From contig NZ_NINX01000029.1 in NCBI RefSeq assembly GCF_002188635.1, positions 248,001-312,000 of the forward strand: a stretch of DNA of 64,000 nucleotides. Direction: 5' to 3'. A model generated the notes under the pieces. That model saw nothing but the letters and a program-made list of their open reading frames with translations. It did not search any database and was not told the origin of the DNA. This document shows positions 52,266-61,636 of this stretch, piece after piece; position 1 is the stretch's first letter; each line of letters begins with the position of its first letter. Position numbers and translations under genes: made by a program. This DNA comes from Pigmentiphaga sp. NML030171 (GTDB lineage: Bacteria; Pseudomonadota; Gammaproteobacteria; Burkholderiales; Burkholderiaceae_B).

Positions 52266-52688
52266 ATGCACATCCAGCCCTATCTGTTCTTCGAAGGCCG
52301 GGCCGAGGAAGCGGCCGAGTTCTACGCCAAGGCGCTCGGCGCCCAGGTCACGATGATGCTGCGTTTCAAGGACGGCCCTCCGGCCTCGGGCGACAACGAG
52401 AACTGCGCGCCGCCGCCCGGGTCGGAAGACAAGATCATGCACATGTCGCTGCAGATCGGCGATGCCGTCGTGATGGGATCGGACGGCATGTGCAAGGGCC
52501 CGGCCGAATTCAAGGGTGTCTCGCTGGCGCTCAGCGTGGCCGACGACGCCGATGCCGAACGCAAGTTCGCGGCCCTGGGCGACGGCGGGACCGTGATCGC
52601 GCCGATGACGCCCACCTTCTTCTCGTCGCGCTTCGGCATGGTGACGGACCGCTTCGGCGTGACCTGGATGGTACAGGTCGCGCCCTGA
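52266..52688 (+). CDS. VOC-superfamily protein (PhnB/glyoxalase-like)
   Basis: 140 residues. MHIQPYLFFEGRAEEAAEFYAKALGA and VTDRFGVTWMVQV are the two halves of a PhnB-like VOC fold (3-demethylubiquinone methyltransferase-like type). Metal ligands and substrate unknown. Divergently paired with the TetR repressor, whose ligand may be its substrate. Confidence 0.88.
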   Translation: MHIQPYLFFEGRAEEAAEFYAKALGAQVTMMLRFKDGPPASGDNENCAPPPGSEDKIMHMSLQIGDAVVMGSDGMCKGPAEFKGVSLALSVADDADAERKFAALGDGGTVIAPMTPTFFSSRFGMVTDRFGVTWMVQVAP

Positions 52689-52699
52689 GGCCGGCCCCG

Positions 52700-55198
52700 C
52701 TACCTCCCGTCTCCGGGCAAGGCGTAGGCGATCACGTAGTCTCCCGCCTTGGTGCCCAGTGAACCGTGGCCGCCGGCCACCACCAGCAGGTACTGGCGGC
52801 CGTCGGCACCCGCGTAGGTCATGGGCGTGGCCTGGCCGCCCGCAGGCAGGCGGGCCTCCCACAGTTGCCTGCCGTCGCGCACGTCATAGGCGCGCACGTA
52901 GTTGTCCAGCGTTCCCGACAGGAAGGCCACGCCTCCTGCCGTCATGATGGGACCGCCCAGGTTGGGCACGCCCATCCGGAAAGGCAACGGCAAGGGCGAG
53001 CTGTCGCGCACGGTGCCGTTCTTGTGTCGCCAGACGATTTCACCGGTACGCAGGTCGGCTCCGGCCACGTAACCCCAGGGCGGCGCCTGGCACGGCAGGC
53101 CCAGCGGCGACGTGAAGGCGCTCAGCTTGACGGCGAACGGCGCGCCGAAGTTCTCGTTCAGGGCAGGCAGGCTGTCATTGGGCCGCTCCGAGCCCTGCAC
53201 GTACAGGCTCTTGTCGTTCTTGCGCGGGACCAGTTGCGAGACGAACGCAAGATAGGTGGGTGTCGTGAAGGCGATCTGGCGCCGCGGATCGACGGCGATC
53301 CCGCCCCAGTTGAAGACGCCGAAGTTGCCCGGATAGATCAGCGAGCCCTGCGTGGACGGCGGCGTGTACCGGCCCTCGTAGCGCAGTTGATGGAACCTGA
53401 TGCGGCAGGCGAGCTGGTCGAACATCGTCGCCCCCCACATGCTGGCGCCGGTCAAGGGCGGCGGGTCGTAGGACAGCGCCGATACCGGTTGCGTGGGCGC
53501 GGCCCGGTCTCCCCGCGCGGCGCCCTGGGGCGCCAGCTTCTCGGTAACGGGCAGCAGCGGACGCCCCGTGCGGCGGTCCAGCACGTAGAGTTCGCCCTGC
53601 TTGGTCGGCTGGACCAGGGCCGGGACGGTCGCGCCCCCCATCGTCAGGTCGATGAGCGTGGGCTGCGCCGGCACGTCGTAGTCCCACAAGTCGTGGTGCA
53701 CGGTCTGGAACGACCAGCGCACGCGCCCCGTCTCCAGGTCCAGCGCCACCACCGACGACGAGAATTTCTCCGCGCCCTCGCTGCGGTTGCCGCCCCATTG
53801 GTCGGGCGGCTGGTTGCCCAGCGGCACGTAGACCATGCCCAGCTCCTCGTCGACGCTGGAGATGGACCAGCTGTTGGGAGAATTGGCCGTATAGGTACGC
53901 CCTTCGGCAATGGGCTCGGTGTCCTCGGGGTTGCCCGAATCCCAGTTCCACACGAGCCGGCCCGTGCGTATGTCGAATGCGCGGATCACGCCCGAGGCCT
54001 CGTTCACCGAGACGTTGTCCAGCACCGTGCCGCCCACGATGATGAGTCCTCGGGCGACCACCACGGGCGAGGTGGAGTAATAGGAGCCCGGGCGGACGTT
54101 GGGCATGTTGCGCCACAGGTCGATCTGCCCGGTGCCGCCGCCGAAGTCGGTGCAGACGCCGCCGCTGTCGGGATCGAGCGCAATGACGCGGCCGTCCGCC
54201 GTCGGCATGAACAATTTGGCCGGACAGCGGGCGGAGGTCCTGCCATCGTTCGCGGCCACCGGTTGGCCGGCGGTGGGAGCCGGTCCGTTCGCCGGCGCCG
54301 GGGGCGAGGGCGCGGCGGCGGCCGGAGCGGAATCCGGCTGCGCGGCATCGCCGGGATAGTAGGACAGGCCGCGGCAGGTCAGGTGTTGCAGCGCCAGCCT
54401 GTCCTGCACGTGCGGGTCGTATCGCCACAGTTCGCGACCGGTGGTCGCGTCCAGCGCGATAACCGACTGGTGAGGCGTGCAAAGGAAGAGCCGATTGCCG
54501 ATCTTGAGCGGCGTGGCCTGGAAGGTCGTCTCCTCGGGATCGCCTTCCCTGCCCCGGACGTCGCCGGTGCGGAATACCCAGGCCTGCTCCAGGCGCCCGA
54601 CGTTGGCGGGCGTGATCTGCCCCAGCGCGGAATAGCGCTGCCCGCGGCCGGTTCCGCCATAGGCGGTCCATTCCTCGCCCGCCACCGGCCCCGGCGCGGC
54701 GGCGGGCGCTTCTTCCGTGAAGCTGCCGCGCAATTGATGCAGGTCGACGAACCAGGAGACGACGCCGACCGCCAGAAACGCCCCCAGCGCCACCGCCAGC
54801 CCAGCACGGGCACGCAACAGCGGTCCCGACGGCGACAGCAGCGCCCCGGTCTCCAGGCTCGGGGGCTCCAGCCTGCGACGTATCCAGGGCGTCAACAGGA
54901 ACAGGCCCAGCACGAACAGCACGTCGCCGCGCGCGGCCAACGGCCACCAGTCCAGCCCCGACTCCCACAGCGCCCAGGCCAGCGTGCCCAGCACCAGCGC
55001 GGCGTAGAGCCAGATCGCCGACACATGGCCCGCGGCCAGGCGGACCCCGCAGACCGCCATCACGATCCCCGCCACGAGGTAGTACCAGGATCCGTCCAGA
55101 TAGATCAGCCACGCTCCTCCCACCATCAGCGCAATCCCGAGCAGGACGAGCACGGCGCCGGTGGCGATCAGGAGTCCGTAACGCGGTGGAGCTGGCAT
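52700..55198 (-). CDS. membrane-bound PQQ-dependent glucose/quinate-type dehydrogenase
   Basis: 832 residues from the ATG at 55198 (MPAPPRYG, GAGG upstream). Five membrane helices in residues 1-130, then an eight-bladed propeller that binds PQQ: TAYGGTGRGQRYSALGQI, LHQSVIALDATTGRELWRYDP-like segment, GGTVLDNVSVNEASGVIRAFDIRTG, WDYDVPAQPTLIDL, GPIMTAGGVAFLSGTLDNYVRAYD. A Pro/Ala-rich insertion of about 40 residues sits after TCRGLSYYPGD. Periplasmic oxidation of sugars or quinate, feeding electrons to ubiquinone. Substrate cannot be read from sequence. Confidence 0.93.
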   Translation of the reverse strand: MPAPPRYGLLIATGAVLVLLGIALMVGGAWLIYLDGSWYYLVAGIVMAVCGVRLAAGHVSAIWLYAALVLGTLAWALWESGLDWWPLAARGDVLFVLGLFLLTPWIRRRLEPPSLETGALLSPSGPLLRARAGLAVALGAFLAVGVVSWFVDLHQLRGSFTEEAPAAAPGPVAGEEWTAYGGTGRGQRYSALGQITPANVGRLEQAWVFRTGDVRGREGDPEETTFQATPLKIGNRLFLCTPHQSVIALDATTGRELWRYDPHVQDRLALQHLTCRGLSYYPGDAAQPDSAPAAAAPSPPAPANGPAPTAGQPVAANDGRTSARCPAKLFMPTADGRVIALDPDSGGVCTDFGGGTGQIDLWRNMPNVRPGSYYSTSPVVVARGLIIVGGTVLDNVSVNEASGVIRAFDIRTGRLVWNWDSGNPEDTEPIAEGRTYTANSPNSWSISSVDEELGMVYVPLGNQPPDQWGGNRSEGAEKFSSSVVALDLETGRVRWSFQTVHHDLWDYDVPAQPTLIDLTMGGATVPALVQPTKQGELYVLDRRTGRPLLPVTEKLAPQGAARGDRAAPTQPVSALSYDPPPLTGASMWGATMFDQLACRIRFHQLRYEGRYTPPSTQGSLIYPGNFGVFNWGGIAVDPRRQIAFTTPTYLAFVSQLVPRKNDKSLYVQGSERPNDSLPALNENFGAPFAVKLSAFTSPLGLPCQAPPWGYVAGADLRTGEIVWRHKNGTVRDSSPLPLPFRMGVPNLGGPIMTAGGVAFLSGTLDNYVRAYDVRDGRQLWEARLPAGGQATPMTYAGADGRQYLLVVAGGHGSLGTKAGDYVIAYALPGDGR

Positions 55199-55350
55199 GG
55201 GAGCCTCCTCGGGGCTGGACAGAGGGGGGCGCGTCAACAAGTTTCATGCCCAGCCGCGCCATGCCGGCCCCGTCCCGCCCGGTGCTAAGATTCACGCACC
55301 GGTCTGCTCAAGGCCCGCTTCCCGCAGGTGCGGCGCCCGGCACTTTTTGC

Positions 55351-56406
55351 ATGCCCGGCCGGCCTGTCGTGCCTATCTGGAAAACCATCCCTCTTCGCCT
55401 CCTCGCGCTGGCCCAGCGCTACCCCGGCACCATCGCGGCCTTCGGCTTCGCTTCCGGGGTGGTCAGCTTTTTCACCGTCGAGCGCCACGAGTCCTTTGCC
55501 CGCGTCATTGCCGCGGTCATGCTGCTGAGCTGGATCTGGCTGATGCTCGAGCGCGCGCTGCGACGGCGCATCGCACAGCGCTTCGGGTGGACCATACCCA
55601 TACCGGTGCTGCGCTACGGCACGCAGATGATCCACCAGGAAGGCCTGTTCTTCGTGCTGCCCTTCCTGTACACCGCCACCACCTGGAACAGCGGCCAGGC
55701 GCTGTTCACCGGGCTCGTTGGCGCCGCGGCGCTGATAGCGCTGGTCGATCCGCTGTACTTCCGGTGGCTGTCGACCCGCAGGTGGGTGTTCCTGACCTAC
55801 CACACCTTCACGCTGTTCGTGGTGCTGCTGACCGCGCTGCCACTGGTCCTGCACATCCCGACGGGCAATAGCTACAAGCTGGCGCTGGGCGTGGCGGTGC
55901 TGCTGTCCTTCCCCACGCTGGCCGAGCTGGTTTCGCTGGATGCCCGCTGGCGCAGGTGGGCGGTCGTGGGACTGATGCTGGCGCTCGGCTCGGTGGGATG
56001 GCTGCTGCGCCTGTGGGTACCGCCCGCCACGCTGTGGCTGACCGAGGTCGCCATCTCGACCAGCATGGACAGCCTCAACATGAAAGCGGGCGAACGCCTT
56101 CGCGCCGTGACGCCCGCCCAGATGCGCGATCAGGGCATCTATGCCTATACCGCGATCAATGCCCCGCTGGGCCTGGAGGAACACATCTACCACGTCTGGC
56201 TGCACGACGGACGCGAGGTCGACCGCATCGCGCTGGACATCCGCGGCGGCCGCAAGGAAGGCTACCGGGCCTGGACCCACAAGCAGAATTTTCCCGCCGA
56301 CTCCGGCGGCCGCTGGCAGGTCAAGGTGGTGACGGACACCGGCCAGATGATAGGCACGCTGCGCTTTCGCGTGGAAGGCGACCAGGAACCGGCCGCGGCG
56401 CCCTAG
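55351..56406 (+). CDS. DUF5924/DUF2914 membrane protein
   Basis: 351 residues from the ATG at 55351; the open frame further upstream overlaps the divergent gene and is discarded. Seven hydrophobic segments (residues 15-240) form the DUF5924 part. The C-terminal DUF2914 domain (residues 280-345) has YAYTAINAPLGLEEHIYHVWLHDGREVDRI and ends GTLRFRVEGDQ. Unknown function. Converges with the DUF808 gene, one base apart. Confidence 0.85.
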   Translation: MPGRPVVPIWKTIPLRLLALAQRYPGTIAAFGFASGVVSFFTVERHESFARVIAAVMLLSWIWLMLERALRRRIAQRFGWTIPIPVLRYGTQMIHQEGLFFVLPFLYTATTWNSGQALFTGLVGAAALIALVDPLYFRWLSTRRWVFLTYHTFTLFVVLLTALPLVLHIPTGNSYKLALGVAVLLSFPTLAELVSLDARWRRWAVVGLMLALGSVGWLLRLWVPPATLWLTEVAISTSMDSLNMKAGERLRAVTPAQMRDQGIYAYTAINAPLGLEEHIYHVWLHDGREVDRIALDIRGGRKEGYRAWTHKQNFPADSGGRWQVKVVTDTGQMIGTLRFRVEGDQEPAAAP

Positions 56407-56407
56407 C

Positions 56408-57337
56408 CTACCCCTGCCTGCGCAGCAGCCTGCGGGCCAGTTCGACCACGAACACGATCGCCGCGCCGGCCAGCACGCCGAACGCGATATTGAGCAGCAC
56501 GGGCAGCACCGCCGCCGCCACCGCGCCGATCACGGGCAGGCTGGCCGCCCCATGCGCCAGGCGTTCGATGCCACCGTGCACGGCTTCGAGCCCATGCGTC
56601 AGGATGGAGCCGCCCACTGCGAACATGGCCACCGTGCCGACGACCGACAGGCCGCGCATCAGGAACGGCGCGGCGCCGACGATGCTCCTTCCCACCGCGC
56701 GCGCCACCGCGGACCGCCTCGCCCCCAGATATGCCCCGGCATCGTCCAGCTTCACCACGCCGGCCACGATGCCGTAGACCCCGATCGTCATCAACAGCGC
56801 GATGCCCACCAGCACGGCCACCTGCGTGCCGAAGTCCGCCCCGGCCACGGTCCCCAGCGCGATCGCGACGATTTCGGCGGACAGGATGAAATCGGTCCGC
56901 ACGGCGCCGCGGATCTTGTCCCGCTCGAAGGCCACCATGTCCACGCCGGGGTCCTCCAGGGCCTTGCGCCGTTCGTCGTGCCGGGCCGCCTTGTCATGCG
57001 CGGGCAGGAATTTCGCCGCCAGCTTCTCGGCGCCCTCGAAGCACAGGAAGGCGCCGCCCACCATCAGCAGCGGCAGGATCGCCCATGGCGCGAAGGCGCT
57101 GATGATCAGCGCCGCCGGCACCAGGATGGCCTTGTTGCGCAGCGAGCCCTTGGCCACGGCCCACACGACCGGCAATTCGCGGTTCACCGACACGCCGGTC
57201 ACCTGCTGGGCGTTCAGCGCGAGATCGTCGCCCAGCACGCCCGCCGTCTTCTTGGCGGCAACCTTGGTCATCAACGAGATGTCGTCCAGGACCGACGCGA
57301 TATCGTCGAGCAAGGCGAAAAAGCTGCTTCCTGCCAT
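56408..57337 (-). CDS. DUF808 (YedI-like) membrane protein
   Basis: 309 residues. Characteristic N-terminus MAGSSFFALLDDIASVLDDISLMTKVAAKKTAGVLGDDLALNAQQV, then RELPVVWAVAKGSLRNK and many hydrophobic stretches. Inner-membrane protein without assigned function. Start at the second of two ATGs because GAGGAG is then 5-6 bases away. Confidence 0.9.
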   Translation of the reverse strand: MAGSSFFALLDDIASVLDDISLMTKVAAKKTAGVLGDDLALNAQQVTGVSVNRELPVVWAVAKGSLRNKAILVPAALIISAFAPWAILPLLMVGGAFLCFEGAEKLAAKFLPAHDKAARHDERRKALEDPGVDMVAFERDKIRGAVRTDFILSAEIVAIALGTVAGADFGTQVAVLVGIALLMTIGVYGIVAGVVKLDDAGAYLGARRSAVARAVGRSIVGAAPFLMRGLSVVGTVAMFAVGGSILTHGLEAVHGGIERLAHGAASLPVIGAVAAAVLPVLLNIAFGVLAGAAIVFVVELARRLLRRQG

Positions 57338-57414
57338 CATGGCTCCTCGAACGTCGCTGCCATGGTAGAGGCGCCGAGGCGCAACGTCTGTAACGCGTAG
57401 CGACAGCGCGGTCT

Positions 57415-58443
57415 TCAAAAACTGTGGTTCACGCCCATGCCCACGTTGGTCCGGCTGCCGTCGTTGGATGGCCGCCCGTGGCCCACCCCGGCGTAGACCT
57501 GCGTGCGCCTGGACAGCGCATACGACACGCCGGCGCTGACATAGTCGGTCGCGCCGCTGCGGCCGTAGCCCTGGAAGTCCCGGCCCACGCCGATCTTGAG
57601 CGTGGCCGCGCCGATGCGGTGGGTCGCGGCCAGCATGGCGCTGGTGCGGCGCCGGCGGGCCTCGCCCAGGAACACCTGGCTGGCGGTCGTCAGCTCGGTC
57701 AGGCTGGCGGAGGCCATCACCCGCGTCGGGCCCGAGCCGTAGGCCAGCCCGACGAAATAGGTCTTGTCGTTCACGCTGTTGCGTTCGGCGGAAACCAGCA
57801 AGGTCGCCGAGCCGTCGTCGTAGTTGATTCCGGCCGCCAGCCCCCGCTTGCTTTCGACCGTGCCGTTGGCATCGGGCACCTTGCTGCGCTCGCCGTTGGC
57901 CGCCAGGTGCACCGACCAGCCGCGCGCGACCGGCGAGTCGTAGAACACGCCGTTGTTCGCGCGGTTGTAGTCGCCCGCCGGCCCGTTGCGATAAGGGTCG
58001 GTCCGGTACGCCGGATGGTAGATCTGCCAGGCGATGGAAGCCACGCGATCGAAGTTGTACCAGGGGTCGAACTGCCAATCGAGCGCCCACATGGGAGTCA
58101 TCGCCCGTCCCAGCCGCAGCTGGCCGAAGGGCCCCTTCACGCCCACGGTGGATTCGCCGTAGAACAGGGGCGCGCCGCCGCTGGCCTCCAGGCGGCCGGT
58201 GTCGATCTCGAAGCGCGACTGGAGGTGGAACATGGCGGCATAGCCGCTGCCCAGGTCCTCCGAACCCTTGATGCCCCAATAACTGCGCTGGATGTTGCCG
58301 ATGGAGGTGGCGCCGCGCGCCAGGCGGTAGATGCCGGCGTCGACCACGCCGTACAGGGTGAGGGACGACTGGGCGTGTGCCGCGGTTGCCGGCACCAGCG
58401 ACGCGGACAGTATGGCCAGCCAGGTGCGATGCGATCTTCTCAT
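57415..58443 (-). CDS. Gram-negative general porin
   Basis: 342 residues. Signal peptide ends AAHAQ near residue 24; mature part begins SSLTLYGVVDAGIYR, the usual opening of beta-proteobacterial porins. Sixteen-strand barrel pattern, PEFGR-like loop region (GQLRLGRAMTPMWAL) and a C-terminal Phe (NHSF). Outer membrane. Confidence 0.94.
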   Translation of the reverse strand: MRRSHRTWLAILSASLVPATAAHAQSSLTLYGVVDAGIYRLARGATSIGNIQRSYWGIKGSEDLGSGYAAMFHLQSRFEIDTGRLEASGGAPLFYGESTVGVKGPFGQLRLGRAMTPMWALDWQFDPWYNFDRVASIAWQIYHPAYRTDPYRNGPAGDYNRANNGVFYDSPVARGWSVHLAANGERSKVPDANGTVESKRGLAAGINYDDGSATLLVSAERNSVNDKTYFVGLAYGSGPTRVMASASLTELTTASQVFLGEARRRRTSAMLAATHRIGAATLKIGVGRDFQGYGRSGATDYVSAGVSYALSRRTQVYAGVGHGRPSNDGSRTNVGMGVNHSF

Positions 58444-58667
58444 GTTCTGGCATGTCTGGAAAAACAAGACCCGGCGCAAGTGTGGCGCGATCGGCGCCGC
58501 TTGGCAAAGGCGCCCGCCGCCGGGCCTACGCACAAGCCCCCACGGACGACCATGCGCACGCGCGCCCCGGACACGCCCGGATCCCGGCCTAATGGCACCT
58601 CGCCCGCGCCGTGCCGGCCGGGACGCCCTCGCCATGCAGGCGAAGGACGCCACGCTTGGGAAACGCC

Positions 58668-59174
58668 ATGACACCGCGCCACCTGGGGATGCTCGTGTCC
58701 CTCCTGTCCCTGCTTGCCGCCTGCGGCGGGGAAGACCCCGCTCCGTTACAGGCGCGGTCCATCGAAGACCTGGAACGCCAGGGCGCGCTTCCCGTCCTGG
58801 ATCGCTCCGAGGACCTGGGCGGGCCCGACGCCGACGGCAATGGCGTACGCGACGACATCGACGCCTGGATCGCGCGCCAGGGCGGAGCGCCGGCGCGGCA
58901 GGACGCGCTCAGGCAACTGGCCCGCGCGTTCCGCGACGCCTTGCTGGTCCGCGGCGACTCCGTCGCCGCGCAGGAGGCCGCGTGGCGCACCACCCTGGCC
59001 GTGTCATGCGTGATGGCGCGCAGCGGCTCCGGCACCGAGGGCGCCGACGCGGTGGCCGACATGCGCAAGATGTCCGCCAACACCAAGGCCCGGGTCCTTG
59101 CCTATCTCGATTATTCCGCGGCGCTGGACGGCGCCATCCTGTCGCTACCCGCCGGGGACGGCTGCGATGAATAG
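58668..59174 (+). CDS. lipoprotein with EF-hand-like calcium motif
   Basis: 168 residues. Lipobox LLAAC (Cys19). Near residues 51-65 lies GGPDADGNGVRDDIDAWI, a D-x-D-x-N-x-x-x-D loop like an EF-hand or thrombospondin type 3 repeat. The rest is helical with one further cysteine pair. No family recognised. Its stop overlaps the start of the following hydrolase by 8 bases, so the two are made together. Confidence 0.8.
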   Translation: MTPRHLGMLVSLLSLLAACGGEDPAPLQARSIEDLERQGALPVLDRSEDLGGPDADGNGVRDDIDAWIARQGGAPARQDALRQLARAFRDALLVRGDSVAAQEAAWRTTLAVSCVMARSGSGTEGADAVADMRKMSANTKARVLAYLDYSAALDGAILSLPAGDGCDE

Positions 59175-60477
59175 GATGCTGCGCCGATGGACACGAACGC
59201 TGCTGGCGATGGCTGGCATGCTGGCGCCAGGTGCGTACGCGGCGGATCTGTGTCCGGCCCATACCCACACCCTGGCCTTCTTCAACGGCGTCTGGAATAC
59301 GCCCGATACCGCAGCCAGCGGCGCGCGGGCCCTGCTCGGGGCGCTGGACGAAGCGCTGCGCGCACACCCCGCACGCGCGACGCTCGCCATCGGCGCCGAG
59401 GTGTTCTACAACGCCAGCGGCTTGCAACGCGGGACGCGCGAGGGCATCGAAGACCTGGTCGAAGTCTTCGCGCAGCGGGCCGCGGAACTGGACGATGCCG
59501 TGCGCCAGCGCTGGGAGCTGTTCTGGGAAATCGTCGATGGCCGCCTGGAAGGCTGGCATCGGATAGCAGCCGTGCTGCCTCGCGCCCGCGACCTCGCCGT
59601 CGCGCTGACCGAGGCACGCAACGCGCGGCTGCTTGCGCATGCCACCTCGTTCGCCGCCGCCCCGCCCACCGGAATCGACTACGCCGCCCATCGGCTGCGC
59701 TTGCGCGCGCTGCACGCCCTGGGACGCGGCGTCCTGCTGGTGGGGCATTCGCAGGGCAACTTCTTCCTGAACGGCGCCTATCGCGCACAACCCGATCCGG
59801 CGGCGCTCGCGGTGGTCCACATCGCGCCCGCATCGGCCCGCGCCAGCGGTCCCCACCTGCTGTCGGGCAACGACATGGTCATCGCTGCCCTGCGCGGCGT
59901 GGTACCGGGCACCCCGCCGCCGCCCAATCTCTGGATCCCGCCGTCGACCCGGGATCCCTCCGGCCATCAGTTGATCGAGACCTACCTGGACGCCGACCGC
60001 AACGGCCGGTCCGCCGCCGGCGCGCTGATGGCCGATCGCCTGCTGGCGCTGAAGGCCGCCGAACCCCGGGCAAGCCCGGGATTCTTCACCGCCACGCTGG
60101 CCTGGGACGGCGACGGCGACATAGACCTGCACGTGCTGGAACCTGGCGGCGCCCACGTGCACTACGGCGCGCGCGTGGGCGCCAGCGGCTCCCTAGACCT
60201 GGACAACACGGCGGGCCATGGGCCGGAACACTATCACGCGACCTGCGATCCGCAGCGCCTGCAAGCCGGCATATTCAGCGTGGGCTTGAACAACTACGCG
60301 GCGCCCGCCGGCAGGAAGGCGATGCTGCAGATCGCCACCGCGGCCCACGGCGTGACGCGCACCGTCCAGGTGGATGCGGGCCCGCCGCGCGGCGAAGCGG
60401 GGGATGCCTCGCCTATCGTCCTCCTGCGCGTCGCCGTGGCCCGATCCGGCTCGGCCTGGACGGCAACCGTCCACTAG
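59167..60477 (+). CDS. secreted alpha/beta hydrolase-like protein with C-terminal YfaP/DUF2135-like domain
   Basis: 436 residues. A Sec signal (cleavage after AYAA near residue 25) precedes a domain with the lipase-type nucleophile elbow VGHSQGNF (Ser195) and VHIAPASARA behind it. C-terminal part (residues about 312-436): TLAWDGDGDIDLHVLEPGG, YGARVG, GHGPEHYHATCDP and NYAAPAG, the calcium-rich fold of YfaP/DUF2135 proteins. Substrate unknown. Translationally linked to the EF-hand lipoprotein. An inverted repeat GGCCTGT/ACAGGCC follows the stop. Confidence 0.8.
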   Translation: MNRMLRRWTRTLLAMAGMLAPGAYAADLCPAHTHTLAFFNGVWNTPDTAASGARALLGALDEALRAHPARATLAIGAEVFYNASGLQRGTREGIEDLVEVFAQRAAELDDAVRQRWELFWEIVDGRLEGWHRIAAVLPRARDLAVALTEARNARLLAHATSFAAAPPTGIDYAAHRLRLRALHALGRGVLLVGHSQGNFFLNGAYRAQPDPAALAVVHIAPASARASGPHLLSGNDMVIAALRGVVPGTPPPPNLWIPPSTRDPSGHQLIETYLDADRNGRSAAGALMADRLLALKAAEPRASPGFFTATLAWDGDGDIDLHVLEPGGAHVHYGARVGASGSLDLDNTAGHGPEHYHATCDPQRLQAGIFSVGLNNYAAPAGRKAMLQIATAAHGVTRTVQVDAGPPRGEAGDASPIVLLRVAVARSGSAWTATVH

Positions 60478-60537
60478 GGCCTGTTCACGCTAAAAGGAGG
60501 CTCGCACAGGCCGGGAGTGGGCCTTGGGCCGGGCGGA

Positions 60538-61497
60538 TCATTCGGCGCGGATGCCGCGCTCCTTGATCAACTGGCCGAAGCGGGCGTAGTCCTTGGCGAA
60601 GCCGGCCGCCGCCGACCGCGGGTCGTCGCCTACCGGCACGAAGCCCATGCCCCGGAGCTGTTTCTCCACGTCGGGATCCCGCAGCACGCGGGCGAACTCG
60701 GCGTGGATGCGGTCCACGACGTCCGGCGGCGTCCCCCTGGCGGCGAACAGCAACTGGAAACCTTCGATCTCCGTGCCCGGATAGCGGCGGGCCATGGGCT
60801 GGGCGGACGGAAACAGGAAGAATGGCTCGGCCGAGGTCACACCCAGCACACGGACGGTGCCCATGTCGACCAGGGGCTGCACATTCGTCGGGGTGTCGAT
60901 GCCGCAATCGAGTTGCCCCGAGGCCAGGCTGGGGGCGGCCTGCGAGAAGCTCCGGTACGGGGCGTGGACGATCTCGACCGACGCCGCCTGCTTGATCAGC
61001 TCCAAGGCCAGGTGCGGCGGCGAACCCACGCCGTAGCTGGAACAGGTCAGCTTGCCGGGATGGGCGGCCGCGTAGGCCACGAAGGCCTCGAACGATTCCA
61101 CCGGCAGGGAGGTCCTGACGACCAGGGCATAGGGGGTACGCGCGATGCGGGTCACGGGCACGAGGTCGCGCTCCACGTCGAACGGCAGCCTGGACAGCCA
61201 TGGGGTGATGGCCAGCGCCGAGGTCTGCATCAGCAGCGTGTAGCCGTCCGGCGGGGCCGCCACGACGGCCTGGGTGCCGATATTGCCGGTCGCGCCGGTC
61301 CGGTTGTCGACGATGACCGGCTGCCCCACCCGGGCCTGGATGCGCTCGGCCAGCAGGCGCGCCACGCGGTCGATCGAACCGCCCGCCACGAAGGGAACGA
61401 TGAGCCGTATCGGCCGTTCCGGGTAGCCTGCCGCCGCCGGGGCGAACGGCGCCAGGAGGATGGCCGCCATCAGGCCGTGCCAGAACGCTCGGATCAT
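60538..61497 (-). CDS. Bug/TctC-type extracytoplasmic solute receptor
   Basis: 319 residues. Signal ends near AAAG (residue 24). Bug family hallmarks: YPERPIRLIVPFVAGGSIDRVARLLAERI, VDNRTGATGNIGTQAVV, CSSYGVGSPPHLALELIK. Periplasmic receptor for carboxylates or similar small solutes. An orphan here, without permease genes, as most Bug proteins are. Abundance of this family is typical of Bordetella and relatives. Confidence 0.93.
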   Translation of the reverse strand: MIRAFWHGLMAAILLAPFAPAAAGYPERPIRLIVPFVAGGSIDRVARLLAERIQARVGQPVIVDNRTGATGNIGTQAVVAAPPDGYTLLMQTSALAITPWLSRLPFDVERDLVPVTRIARTPYALVVRTSLPVESFEAFVAYAAAHPGKLTCSSYGVGSPPHLALELIKQAASVEIVHAPYRSFSQAAPSLASGQLDCGIDTPTNVQPLVDMGTVRVLGVTSAEPFFLFPSAQPMARRYPGTEIEGFQLLFAARGTPPDVVDRIHAEFARVLRDPDVEKQLRGMGFVPVGDDPRSAAAGFAKDYARFGQLIKERGIRAE

Positions 61498-61636
61498 GTG
61501 CCGTCTCCGTTGTTGTCATGTATCGTGGTCGCCCGATCGCTGCACTGTAGAAGGCGGGCGCCTCTCCCGCCATAGGCGCGAGGCAATGCGGCCATTGCCG
61601 GCAGGTGATGATGCCGCGCGGACACGAGACCGAACG

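Noticed and set aside
55186-55350. N-terminal 55 residues of the DUF5924/DUF2914 frame
   Set aside because: Overlaps the start of the divergent PQQ dehydrogenase and has no RBS; later ATG preferred.
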